From contig NZ_QJRF01000030.1 of assembly GCF_013393345.1 (NCBI RefSeq), positions 124,001 through 188,000 of the forward strand: DNA of 64,000 nt, given 5' to 3'. Below are positions 53,578 to 63,872 of this stretch, one piece after another (within the stretch, counting starts at the first letter, position 1; each line of letters begins with the position of its first letter). Source of the DNA: Pseudomonas taiwanensis (GTDB lineage Bacteria > Pseudomonadota > Gammaproteobacteria > Pseudomonadales > Pseudomonadaceae). The notes beneath the pieces were generated by a model. The model was not told where the DNA came from, did no database searches, and saw only the letters and a program-made list of their open reading frames with translations. The translations under genes and the position numbers were made by a program.

Positions 53578-54545
53578 AACGCCAGTCGGGTGTTGCGCTG
53601 CTGACGGTGCTGCTGGTGGTGGCTGTGGTCACCGTCGTCTGCGCCGGCCTGATCGCCCGCACCCAGCTTTCCATCCGATCCAGCGGCAATGAACTGCATA
53701 CCCGCCAGGTAGCCCAGTACGCCCTTGGCGGCGAGGCATTGGCCGAAGCGATCCTGCTACGCGACCTGCGCCAAGGCGATCCGCGTACACCGGTGGATCA
53801 CCTCGGCGAGGCCTGGGCCCGTCCCCTGAGCACGTTCCAGCTGGACGATGGCGGTTCGCTCAGTGTGCGTATCGAGGACCCGAGCGGGCGCTTCAACCTC
53901 AACGGCCTGGTGCGTGATGGCCAGCTCAACGAACAGGGCATTCGCCAGTTCCGCCGCCTTCTGCTGCGCCTGGGCATCGAAGCGCCCTATACCGAACGGC
54001 TGGTGGACTGGCTCGACCGTGACGAGGAGCCGTTCGGGCCGAATGGCGCGGAAGATAACCAGTACCTGCTGTTGCAGCCGCCTTACCGCGCGGCCAACCA
54101 CGCCATGAGCGATGTGTCCGAGTTGCGCCTAGTGTTAGGCATGACGGAGCTGGACTACCGCAAGCTGCTGCCTTTCGTGACCGTGCTGCCGTCCGATTCC
54201 ACCCTCAACGTCAACACGGCCAGTGCCCTCGTGCTGTCCACCTTGGCCGACAACCTCGACGCCGACAGTGGCGGGCTGCTGATGGCCGCGCGAGGCGCCA
54301 CCGGCTTCCGCAGCCTGGATGCCTTCCTCGGCCAGCCGGCTCTCGCCGGGATGGGGCTGGAGGCGCAGGGGTTGGCGGTGGGCAGTCAGTATTTCCAGGT
54401 GATCAGCGAGGTGCGTCTCGCCGGTCGCCGCCAGGTTCTGGTCAGTACCCTGCAGCGCGGCAGTGACGGCAAGGTACGGATTCTTTCTCGTGATCTCGGG
54501 CAGGGCGGTTTGCCGCCGGCGCCCGTCAAGGAGCCGCAGTCATGA
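53574..54545 (+). CDS. xcpX: Minor pseudopilin XcpX (GspK)
   Basis: A 323-residue pseudopilin. Leader MKRQSG|VALLTVLLVVAVV lacks Glu at +5 (Thr here), as is normal for GspK, which caps the tip. The large globular domain contains DPSGRFNLNGLV, RLVDWLDRDEEPFGPNGAED and SDVSELRLVLGM, the last two resembling the calcium-binding and helical insertion regions. ATGA overlap with xcpW and xcpY. Confidence 0.95.
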   Translation: MKRQSGVALLTVLLVVAVVTVVCAGLIARTQLSIRSSGNELHTRQVAQYALGGEALAEAILLRDLRQGDPRTPVDHLGEAWARPLSTFQLDDGGSLSVRIEDPSGRFNLNGLVRDGQLNEQGIRQFRRLLLRLGIEAPYTERLVDWLDRDEEPFGPNGAEDNQYLLLQPPYRAANHAMSDVSELRLVLGMTELDYRKLLPFVTVLPSDSTLNVNTASALVLSTLADNLDADSGGLLMAARGATGFRSLDAFLGQPALAGMGLEAQGLAVGSQYFQVISEVRLAGRRQVLVSTLQRGSDGKVRILSRDLGQGGLPPAPVKEPQS

Positions 54546-55684
54546 CACAGGCTTGCATCTTCCTCCCGGTGGCCGCGTGCACGCAGCTGGATGCCGAACT
54601 GGAGGTGCTGCTCTGGCAAGGAGGCACGGGTCGTCGCCTGCCATTCGCCAGGGCGTTGGAAGAGGTGGCGCCGCCCTGGCGCCTGATCCTGCCAGTGGAG
54701 GCCGTGACCTGCTGCGCGGTCCGCCTGCCCACGCAGAAGGGCCGCTGGTTGCGCCAGGCATTGCCGTTCGCGGTGGAGGAAATGCTCGCCGAGGATGTCG
54801 AGAGCTTCCACCTGGGGCTCGGTGGTGCCTTGGCCGATGGTCGGCACCGGGTGTTTGCGGTGCGCCGCAGTTGGCTGGCGGGATGGCTCGATCTGGCCGG
54901 CAAGCTCGGGCCGATTCCCGCGTCCATCCAGATAGACGCCGACCTCTTGCCGGAACAGGGCACCCAGTTGCTCTGGCTCGATCAGCGTTGGTTGCTGGGG
55001 GGCGAGGGCAGTACCCGACTCGGCTTCGAGGAGCAGGACTGGCCGCACTTGCGGGATGTCTGTCCGGCACCGCGCAGCGGGCGCGCTCCCGTCGAGCGCC
55101 AGGCCCTCGACGGCGTGGATGACTGGCGCGATGAAGGGGATGCCTATGGCTGGCTGGCGGAGCAGAAGGGCAGCGATCTGGCGCAGGGCGAGTTCACCCT
55201 GAAGGAAGAGCGGCAGCGCTGGTCGCGCTGGAAGCCGCTGCTGGGGTTGGTCGGCCTGTGGCTGGTGCTGCAATGGGGCTTCAACCTGGTCCAGGCCTGG
55301 CAGCTGCAGCGCCAGGGCGATACCTACGCCGATGCCAACGAGGCGCTCTATCGCGAGCTGTTTCCCCAGGACACCAAGCTGGTGAACCTGCGGGCGCAGT
55401 TCGATCAACATCTGGCCGAAGCCTCCGGTGCAGGGCAGAGCCGCCTGCTCGCATTGCTTGGCAAGGCGGCCGGGGCCTTGATCGCCGAAGGTGCCCAGGT
55501 TCGGGTGCAGCAACTGGATTTCAGTGAAATACGGGGTGATCTTGCGCTGCAGGTCCAGGCGCCGGGGTTCGATGCCCTGGAGCGCCTGCGCGAGCGTCTG
55601 ATCGGAAGCGGGCTGTCCGTGCAGATGGGCTCGGCCAGTCGTGACGAAAGCGGCGTCAGCGCGCGCCTGGTGATAGGGGGATGA
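54542..55684 (+). CDS. xcpY: Type II secretion protein XcpY (GspL)
   Basis: A 380-residue GspL. The cytoplasmic actin-like domain (about residues 1-235; LPTQKGRWLRQALPFAVEEML near 58) binds the XcpR ATPase. One transmembrane helix (LLGLVGLWLVLQWGFNLV) follows, then a ferredoxin-like periplasmic domain. It anchors the ATPase to the membrane and pairs with XcpZ. ATGA overlaps on both sides. Confidence 0.95.
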   Translation: MTQACIFLPVAACTQLDAELEVLLWQGGTGRRLPFARALEEVAPPWRLILPVEAVTCCAVRLPTQKGRWLRQALPFAVEEMLAEDVESFHLGLGGALADGRHRVFAVRRSWLAGWLDLAGKLGPIPASIQIDADLLPEQGTQLLWLDQRWLLGGEGSTRLGFEEQDWPHLRDVCPAPRSGRAPVERQALDGVDDWRDEGDAYGWLAEQKGSDLAQGEFTLKEERQRWSRWKPLLGLVGLWLVLQWGFNLVQAWQLQRQGDTYADANEALYRELFPQDTKLVNLRAQFDQHLAEASGAGQSRLLALLGKAAGALIAEGAQVRVQQLDFSEIRGDLALQVQAPGFDALERLRERLIGSGLSVQMGSASRDESGVSARLVIGG

Positions 55685-56205
55685 AGATGCTCGATGCAAT
55701 CAAGACGCCGCTCCGCACGCAGTGGCAGGCTTCCTCCCTGGCCCCGCGCTGGCGCGCCTTGCCGGCCCGGGATCGCACGGCATTGCTGTGGCTGGGGATA
55801 TTCCTCGGCCTGGTCCTGCTTTACCTGCTGCTCTGGTTGCCGGCCGAACGCCGACTGGCCAGCAATCGCGAGTACTTCGAAGCCCAGCGCGGAATGCACG
55901 CTTATCTGCAGCTTCATGCGCCTGAAGCGCGAGCGGTACAGAGCCAGCCGCAAATCAAGGTGGACCCGGAGCGACTGCAAGGGCTGGTAACCACCACTGC
56001 CGCCGAGCAGGGACTGGCCGTCGAGCGAATCGACAGCGATGCGCCAGGGGCGGTGCAGGTGAACCTTCAGCCAGCAGCTTTCCCTAGCCTGTTGCGCTGG
56101 ATGGGTGTCCTGGAGGGGCAGGGCGTTCGCATCGAAGAGGCCGGGCTGGATCGCACCGAAGATGGCCGGGTGACGGCGCGGTTATCGCTGAAGGCCGGGA
56201 GCTGA
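55681..56205 (+). CDS. xcpZ: Type II secretion protein XcpZ (GspM)
   Basis: A 174-residue GspM. A cytoplasmic N-terminus with ALPARDRTALLWLG leads into a transmembrane helix (IFLGLVLLYLLLWLPAERRL). A periplasmic ferredoxin-like domain of about 110 residues follows. It stabilises XcpY in the inner-membrane complex. Two in-frame ATGs (55681, 55687) are possible; the first overlaps the xcpY stop. Last gene of the xcpR-Z operon. Confidence 0.95.
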   Translation: MKMLDAIKTPLRTQWQASSLAPRWRALPARDRTALLWLGIFLGLVLLYLLLWLPAERRLASNREYFEAQRGMHAYLQLHAPEARAVQSQPQIKVDPERLQGLVTTTAAEQGLAVERIDSDAPGAVQVNLQPAAFPSLLRWMGVLEGQGVRIEEAGLDRTEDGRVTARLSLKAGS

Positions 56206-56305
56206 TCCTGCGCCGCTCTGGTGCGACCGCCCTGTGCTGGTGCGCATCGGAGTGGCGGCAAACGGGGCGGAAAACGCTGTCCGAAGAAAAAATCCATACA
56301 GGGTG

Positions 56306-56334
56306 TTGACTTAGCGAAGCCCTCTGCGTAAATT
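56306..56334 (+). promoter_or_regulatory. Sigma-70 promoter of the tRNA-Val/Asp operon
   Basis: TTGACT (56306-56311), 17-bp spacer, TAAATT (56329-56334), then a GC-rich discriminator GCGCGCCTCGC, as at the other tRNA promoter in this window. tRNA-Val begins 20 bp further on. Confidence 0.82.
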
Positions 56335-56354
56335 GCGCGCCTCGCAAGGCCAAT

Positions 56355-56430
56355 GGGTGATTAGCTCAGCCGGGAGAGCATCTGCCTTACAAGCAGAGGG
56401 TCGGCGGTTCGATCCCGTCATCACCCACCA
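56355..56430 (+). tRNA. tRNA-Val (TAC)
   Basis: 76 nt with encoded CCA. Acceptor GGGTGAT/ATCACCC; anticodon loop CTTACAA (TAC); T arm contains GGTTCGATCCC. Confidence 0.97.
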
Positions 56431-56466
56431 ATCCTTGTGAATTTCGGACGAAAGTCCGGCCGACGC

Positions 56467-56543
56467 GCAGCGGTAGTTCAGTCGGTTAGAATACCGGCCT
56501 GTCACGCCGGGGGTCGCGGGTTCGAGTCCCGTCCGCTGCGCCA
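56467..56543 (+). tRNA. tRNA-Asp (GTC), copy 1
   Basis: 77 nt with encoded CCA. Acceptor GCAGCGG/CCGCTGC; anticodon loop CTGTCAC (GTC). Confidence 0.97.
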
Positions 56544-56645
56544 TATTTCCCATGTTCGAGTTGCTCGGGCATGAGGCAGAAAGGTCCACTGGGCCAGTCT
56601 GCCAGACGATGCAAAGGTTTCACTGGACGCAAGTCCAACCGACAC

Positions 56646-56722
56646 GCAGCGGTAGTTCAGTCGGTTAGAATACCGGCCTGTCACGCCGGGGGTCGCGGGT
56701 TCGAGTCCCGTCCGCTGCGCCA
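56646..56722 (+). tRNA. tRNA-Asp (GTC), copy 2
   Basis: Identical 77-nt sequence to copy 1, 179 bp further on. The spacer between the copies is not the same as the Val-Asp spacer. Confidence 0.97.
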
Positions 56723-56730
56723 TATAGAGA

Positions 56731-56766
56731 AGCCCTCAGGTAGCGATACCTGAGGGCTTTTTCTTT
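56731..56766 (+). terminator. Terminator of the tRNA-Val/Asp operon
   Basis: AGCCCTCAGGTA (56731-56742), loop GCGA, TACCTGAGGGCT (56747-56758), then TTTTCTTT. A perfect 12-bp stem. Confidence 0.93.
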
Positions 56767-56918
56767 GCCTGTTCGTTTTATCTGCCCCCATGAACATCCC
56801 GCCGGCCTTTTCTGGCTCCCATGGCAAAGGCGGGGGTAATTTTCCGGTCACCTGCGCTCGTTATCTTATTGGCATGGACTTTGTTTCCTGAATCACATCG
56901 CCACAGGAGGAGCAGCCA

Positions 56919-57005
56919 ATGGACGATTACCAGGAAGAGATTCTCGACTTTCACGCAGAGGAGCAGGACTCGGTCGAACCGGCCGACGACGCCACCGAAA
57001 TGTGA
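56919..57005 (+). CDS. Small acidic protein, 28 residues
   Basis: ATG 56919 follows a very good ribosome binding site (AGGAGGAGCAGCCA, 56904-56918). The peptide MDDYQEEILDFHAEEQ then DSVEPADDATEM is strongly acidic, with no signal or membrane segment. The TGA stop ends one base before the stop of the convergent AraC gene. The ribosome binding site and in-frame codon pattern make translation likely. Function unknown; I do not assign a family. Confidence 0.6.
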   Translation: MDDYQEEILDFHAEEQDSVEPADDATEM

Positions 57006-58043
57006 TCAGCCTGCCTGGCGCTGGGCGCGGCGGAATTCGCCCGGCGTACTGCCGCTCCAGCGCTTGAAGGCGCGCTGGAAGGCTTCGGCCGAGGCGAACC
57101 CCAGCAGGTAAGCGATTTCGCCGAAGGCCAGTTCCGTGTCGCGGATATAGGCCATGGCCAGGTCGCGGCGCGTTTCGTTGAGGATGGCGCGGAACTGGGT
57201 GCCTTCTTCGGCCAGCTTGCGGCGCAGGGTCCAGCTCGGCATTTGCAGGCGTGCCGCCACTTCTTCGAGATCCGGCTCGCGCCCGTGCAGGAGCGGCCCG
57301 AGCAACTGGGTTATACGCTCGCGCAGGCTGCGGGTGCGTGTCAGCTGCTGCAATTCCCGCTCACAGATGTCCAGCAATTGCCGCCAAGTGCTGGGGCAGT
57401 GTTCGCTGCCGCGCAGCGCCAGCGTGTCCTGTGACAGTCGCAGCTGGTTGGCGCCGGCCTCGAACTCCACAGGGCAGCCGAAATGCTCGGCGTAGCGCTC
57501 GGCGTAATCCGGTGCCGGAAACTCGATCTCCACTTTCTCGACGCGGATGCCCGTGCCTGCCAGTTGGCTCAGGTGGCTCTGCCAGCCCGCCAGCACCGAA
57601 TCCACGACGAAGCGGTTGTAGGCGTTGTAGGGGCTGATGGAATAGAAGCGCAGCCAGGCGCCCTTGGCGTCCTCGTGGAAGCTCGACTGGCCGCGATAGT
57701 TGCTGGCATAGAGCAACTCGAAGCGGGCCAGTGCGCGGGCTGCCTCGCGCAGGTTCGGTGCCTGTTCGGCGCAGACACCCGCGAGCCCGAGCTGGCTCAA
57801 GCGGCTGAGCCGGCCCATGGCGAGGCCCAGTGCGGGATTGCCGCTGAGCTGGATGGCGGCGTGGCCGAGGCGCATGAAGCGCGGGATGGACAAGCGGCCG
57901 TGGGGTTCGGCGAAGCGCGTGGCGTCCAGGCCGAAGCGTTCCAGCAGTTCGGTCGCGTTGTGACCGGCCTGTTCCAGTGCCGCTGCCAGGCTGAGTACGG
58001 AGCTCACGGAGAGATCGCCCAGCTTGACCCGCTGCGTTTTCAT
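57006..58043 (-). CDS. AraC-family transcriptional regulator (OruR/ArgR-like architecture)
   Basis: A 345-residue regulator. The N-terminal ~220 residues form the Arabinose_bd/ligand domain (SVLSLAAALEQAGHNATELLE at the start). The C-terminal double HTH has LEEVAARLQMPSWTLRRKLAE and FGEIAYLLGFASAEAFQRAF with the final SGSTPGEFR. It matches PA3094. Its start codon overlaps the stop of the upstream nitrilase-like gene (ATGA), so the two are co-transcribed. The target may include that gene or divergent fadH; the effector is unknown. Confidence 0.87.
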   Translation of the reverse strand: MKTQRVKLGDLSVSSVLSLAAALEQAGHNATELLERFGLDATRFAEPHGRLSIPRFMRLGHAAIQLSGNPALGLAMGRLSRLSQLGLAGVCAEQAPNLREAARALARFELLYASNYRGQSSFHEDAKGAWLRFYSISPYNAYNRFVVDSVLAGWQSHLSQLAGTGIRVEKVEIEFPAPDYAERYAEHFGCPVEFEAGANQLRLSQDTLALRGSEHCPSTWRQLLDICERELQQLTRTRSLRERITQLLGPLLHGREPDLEEVAARLQMPSWTLRRKLAEEGTQFRAILNETRRDLAMAYIRDTELAFGEIAYLLGFASAEAFQRAFKRWSGSTPGEFRRAQRQAG

Positions 58044-58972
58044 CGGGCGCTCATCCAGGCATTCAGCAGGTGGCTGCCCGGCGTCTCGTTGGCTTGCGGG
58101 TCCCTGGCCGGCGTCAGCTCGCTGCCTGCGGGCGCATTGTGCAGGGGCCAGAGACGGCCGCGCAGGAAAAGTGCCTCGCTGGCGCTGGTCTCGCCGTCGC
58201 TCAGCGTCACCAGGTTCTGCGGATAACCCTGGCTCCAGCTGCGCGCGATGGTCACTTCGCCGCTGGCGGTCTGCAGCTTCTGGCGGGATTCGCTTCTGGC
58301 GCTCTGTGGCCAGGGCTGGCTGAAGGGTTCGCCGAGCAGCATGCCGTCCGGCGAGAAGGCCAGCGCCAGGTTGTAGAGCGCGCCGTGACCGCTACGCAGC
58401 TTGCCATCCTTGAAGTACGGAGAGGGCAGGAGGATGGAGCCCGCGAGGATGGTGACCTTGTATTCGCTGGCCAGGCGGCTGAACAGCTTCTGGTAGTCCC
58501 GCGCCATGCGCCGGGCCTTGGCGCGCAGCAGCGCTTCTTCAAGGTCCTGTCCCTGGAGGAACAGGCGCCCCAGCAAGGTCGGATGACTGAGGGTGAGCAA
58601 CCGGCCGCCCTCGGCGAAGCTCCGTGCCTGGTAGAGGTTGTGCTTTTCATCCCGCAGCAACAGCCAGGTGCCGATGTGGTCGGGCAGGGCGACGACGGTT
58701 TTCTCGTTCAGCAGGCCCTGGTCGCGGGCCCGGTCGAGGGCTGCGGAGAGTTTCATGCGCAGGAGGTCCGGGTCGCGGTAGTCGCTGGGGTACAGCGCCG
58801 GGCGGATCGCCAACAGGTTGCCGCTCGCACCGGCGGTGCCCACGTCGCTGGTGAGGTTGGCGCGCAGGTCTGACAGATAGTGGGCGCGCGGCCGTTCGCC
58901 GGTCCATACCGCATAGGCGGTCAGGCAGCTCACCAGGACGGCGGCGATCAGGGGCATCAGCAATTTGCGCAT
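58040..58972 (-). CDS. Carbon-nitrogen hydrolase (nitrilase)-like exported/anchored protein
   Basis: A 310-residue protein with an N-terminal hydrophobic segment (LLMPLIAAVLVSCLTAYAVW), so anchored or exported. The middle resembles the nitrilase fold (YKVTILAGSILLPSPYFKDG, LYNLALAFSPDGMLLGEP), but I could not identify a clear catalytic Cys in the usual place, so activity is doubtful. ATG 58972 is chosen over an upstream in-frame start because it puts the hydrophobic segment at the N-terminus. Upstream partner of the AraC gene; corresponds to PA3093. Confidence 0.68.
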   Translation of the reverse strand: MRKLLMPLIAAVLVSCLTAYAVWTGERPRAHYLSDLRANLTSDVGTAGASGNLLAIRPALYPSDYRDPDLLRMKLSAALDRARDQGLLNEKTVVALPDHIGTWLLLRDEKHNLYQARSFAEGGRLLTLSHPTLLGRLFLQGQDLEEALLRAKARRMARDYQKLFSRLASEYKVTILAGSILLPSPYFKDGKLRSGHGALYNLALAFSPDGMLLGEPFSQPWPQSARSESRQKLQTASGEVTIARSWSQGYPQNLVTLSDGETSASEALFLRGRLWPLHNAPAGSELTPARDPQANETPGSHLLNAWMSAR

Positions 58973-59046
58973 GGAATTTCCGGGCCGGGGAATGCCGATC
59001 AGGGTAGGGGACGCACCGCCGCTTGCCAAGGGTGGCTGTCAGTTTG

Positions 59047-61211
<2,165 letters not shown>

Positions 61212-61228
61212 GTCACGCCTCCGCCCCC

Positions 61229-61259
61229 AACCGCCCGGCTTATCGCCGGGCGGTTTTGT
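61229..61259 (+). terminator. Terminator of fadH
   Basis: AACCGCCCGGC (61229-61239), loop TTATC, GCCGGGCGGTT (61245-61255), then TTGTTTC. An 11-bp stem. Confidence 0.9.
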
Positions 61260-61461
61260 TTCAAGCTCCAACCACGTCACACTTTTGCCTTGCCGCCGGT
61301 CCGACGGGTCCCTGCGACTGGGCTCTGCCAACCCAGTCACATTGCCCGATGCCTAATATCCCCTAGACTTTTCTAAAGTCCGGATTAGTGTGTGCGAACG
61401 AAAACCGGACGACCCCGTCAACGCCCGCCGTGAGTCACCGCGCAGAGCCAGAGGTAGAGCG

Positions 61462-62832
61462 ATGAGCATGCTGAAGAAGCCGCAACTGGTGGAAGCCGTC
61501 GTGTTCTTCAACGACCGCGGCATCTGCAAGCAGATGCTTCACTCGGAGTTCGAAGCCATCCTCGACGGCGTGGTCGGTCTTCCGGAATTCTCCGACCGCC
61601 AGATGCAACTGGCCTACCTGATGGTCAACCCGCGCCTGCAAGTCCGGGCGGTGGTGTTCTTCTACCTCGATTTCGACGAAGACGGTCGCGCCGATACCGG
61701 CTGGAACCTGCCCTTGCGGCAACTGGCCGAGCGCGCAGGACGTGGCCCCGACCTCGGTGCCGGTCCCATTCGCCTGGCGTGCCGCAGCCAGTGCCCGGTG
61801 TCCTGGCAGCAGATGCATCTCTGGGACCCTAGCCTCAATTCCGATCGCAACGATCTCGCCCTGCTGCGTGACGCCATCAAGGGCAACAGCCTCGGCCTGC
61901 TGGTGGAGGAGGAATTGCCCAAGGTCCTGGATGCCGAGAAGCTCCAGGTGGCACCGGAAGACAGCTGGTACGCGCCGCCGGAAATCACCAAGGAGATGGC
62001 CGAACAACTGGCGGAGAAGATGGAAAAGGAGCATCGCCTGAAGACGGCCCAACTGGTCCGCCAGCAGCGTCTGCGCCTCAGCTCCCTCAGTCAGCAGAAC
62101 GAAGAAGCCATTGCGCGGATGCGCCATGCCGCCGACCAGAGCAGCTCGGCCCTGCAGGATCAGATTCGCACCTTGCAACACGCCCTGCGCCAGCAGGAAG
62201 AGGTCAACGCCGGCCTGCAGGCCAAGCTCGACGGCGAGCTGGAGCGCTTCCAGGCCAGCCGTGAGGAAATGAACGTGCAATTGCGTGCGCTGGAGCGCCA
62301 TGGCCGCACCGAGGCGGACATCCTTCGCGCGCAGTTCGAAGGCGAGTTGCAGGCGCGGGTCGCCGCGGCCGTGACCGAATACCGCGAGCAACTGGCCATT
62401 CGCGATGTCGAACTGGCCTATCGCGACCAGCTCGACGCCCAACTGCAGGCCGAGGTCAATCGTTTGCGTCAGGAATGCGATGCGCTTGAAGGCCAGTCAG
62501 GGCAACTGATGCTGGAACGTCTGGCCCAACTGGGCGTGGTATTCGTGGTCTACCATCCGGGCGCTGGCCACCTGACCATCCCGCTGACGGACATCGCCCG
62601 CTACCAGGACAATCCGCAGGCCTACGCCGCAGCCAAGTGCTTCGTATCCGAAAACCAGTACCGCCAGTGGCTGGCCCATTACCAGCAGCCCACCTGCGAA
62701 GCCAGCCTGCCCAACGGCGATCGTTGCAGCATGCCCATCGACCGCATCGAGGCGCCCAGCCGCTTCGTTGCCGGTGAGTCCAACTGCTGCCCCCGGCACC
62801 GCGCGGGAGGGCGACTGCGGACCGCTGGTTGA
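61462..62832 (+). CDS. Coiled-coil protein of unknown function with C-terminal Cys cluster
   Basis: A 456-residue protein. The N-terminal ~140 residues are a globular region (QLVEAVVFFNDRGICKQML, AVVFFYLDFDEDGRADTGWN). A long coiled coil follows at about residues 185-375. The C-terminus contains CEASLPNGDRCSMPIDR and ESNCCPRHRAG, which could bind metal. It matches PA3091 by position, sometimes labelled as a DNA repair or partitioning ATPase, but I see no Walker motif. ATG 61462 has GAGGTAGAG upstream. The function is unknown. Confidence 0.75.
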   Translation: MSMLKKPQLVEAVVFFNDRGICKQMLHSEFEAILDGVVGLPEFSDRQMQLAYLMVNPRLQVRAVVFFYLDFDEDGRADTGWNLPLRQLAERAGRGPDLGAGPIRLACRSQCPVSWQQMHLWDPSLNSDRNDLALLRDAIKGNSLGLLVEEELPKVLDAEKLQVAPEDSWYAPPEITKEMAEQLAEKMEKEHRLKTAQLVRQQRLRLSSLSQQNEEAIARMRHAADQSSSALQDQIRTLQHALRQQEEVNAGLQAKLDGELERFQASREEMNVQLRALERHGRTEADILRAQFEGELQARVAAAVTEYREQLAIRDVELAYRDQLDAQLQAEVNRLRQECDALEGQSGQLMLERLAQLGVVFVVYHPGAGHLTIPLTDIARYQDNPQAYAAAKCFVSENQYRQWLAHYQQPTCEASLPNGDRCSMPIDRIEAPSRFVAGESNCCPRHRAGGRLRTAG

Positions 62833-62896
62833 GCGATTCCGCACGCGCGCCTGCTTTATCCTTGCGCCCTTGAACGGACGCCGACGGACCTGACCT

Positions 62897-63868
62897 TTGC
62901 CCCTGACCCTGCCTGACTGGAACCCCCACGCCACGCTAGAGCCCTTGTGCCTGCCCTGGTTGACCGCGGCCGGGCTGCAACTGGCCGTGCTGCGCCTGGA
63001 TGCACTCGACCCGCTGGTATCCGGCAACAAGTGGTTCAAGCTGGCCCCTTACGTGGCAACGGCCGCGCGTGATGGCGCTGAAGGTGTGATCAGCCTGGGC
63101 GGCGCGCACTCCAATCATCTCCATGCCCTGGCAGCGGCAGGCGCCCGGTTCGGGTTTCCCACGGTTGGCCTGTTGCGTGGAGAGCCCCAGGACACGCCCA
63201 CCGTGCGCGACCTCCAGCAATTCGGTATGGACTTGCACTGGCTGGGTTACGGCGGCTACCGGGCACGCCACCAGCCGGGCTTCTGGGACTCGTGGCTGGA
63301 GCGTTACCCGGACTATCAGCCGGTGCCCGAGGGTGGTGGTGGCCTGATGGGCGCCCGGGGCTGCACCGGGCTGGTGGCGATGATCCGCCAGCAGCTGGCC
63401 GCCCTGGGGTGGGACGACTACCACAGCCTCTGGACCGCCGCGGGAACCGGCACGACCCTCGCGGGATTGGTGCTGGGCGAAGCGGGCGCCCATCCGGTGG
63501 TCGGCGCCCTGGCAGTACCGCCTGACCACGGTGTGGCCGACCAGGTGAGCGCCATCCTTGCCGAGGCCGGACGCGCCGACCGTGGCTACCGCCTGATCGA
63601 CGCCAGCCGGGGTGGCTTTGCACGGGTGGACGCAGTGCTCGCGCGCTTCCTGCTGGACAGTGAAAGGGACGGCGGACTGGAGCTGGAACCTCTTTATACG
63701 GCCAAGGCACTGCTGGCGATTCACGACGAAGCACAGGCTGGCCGAATTCCCAGCGGCAGCCGCCTGGTGCTGCTCCATACGGGCGGCCTGCAAGGTCGTC
63801 GGGCCCTGCATTTCGATCTGTTGCGACTGGCCGGCTACACTGACCGGGCAGTGGAAGGACAAGGATGA
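62897..63868 (+). CDS. ACC deaminase/D-cysteine desulfhydrase-family PLP enzyme
   Basis: A 323-residue fold-type II PLP protein. The PLP Lys is in PLVSGNKWFKLAPY near residue 46, followed by SLGGAHSNHLHALAAAGAR, the Gly-rich phosphate loop AAGTGTTLAG and C-terminal LVLLHTGGLQGRRAL. The family includes DcyD and AcdS; the sequence looks closer to the desulfhydrase-like group, but this cannot be settled. The start is a TTG at 62897, as no ATG/GTG gives the conserved N-terminus. It is 64 bp after the coiled-coil gene and 4 bp before the next gene. Confidence 0.83.
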   Translation: MPLTLPDWNPHATLEPLCLPWLTAAGLQLAVLRLDALDPLVSGNKWFKLAPYVATAARDGAEGVISLGGAHSNHLHALAAAGARFGFPTVGLLRGEPQDTPTVRDLQQFGMDLHWLGYGGYRARHQPGFWDSWLERYPDYQPVPEGGGGLMGARGCTGLVAMIRQQLAALGWDDYHSLWTAAGTGTTLAGLVLGEAGAHPVVGALAVPPDHGVADQVSAILAEAGRADRGYRLIDASRGGFARVDAVLARFLLDSERDGGLELEPLYTAKALLAIHDEAQAGRIPSGSRLVLLHTGGLQGRRALHFDLLRLAGYTDRAVEGQG

Positions 63869-63872
63869 CTCC

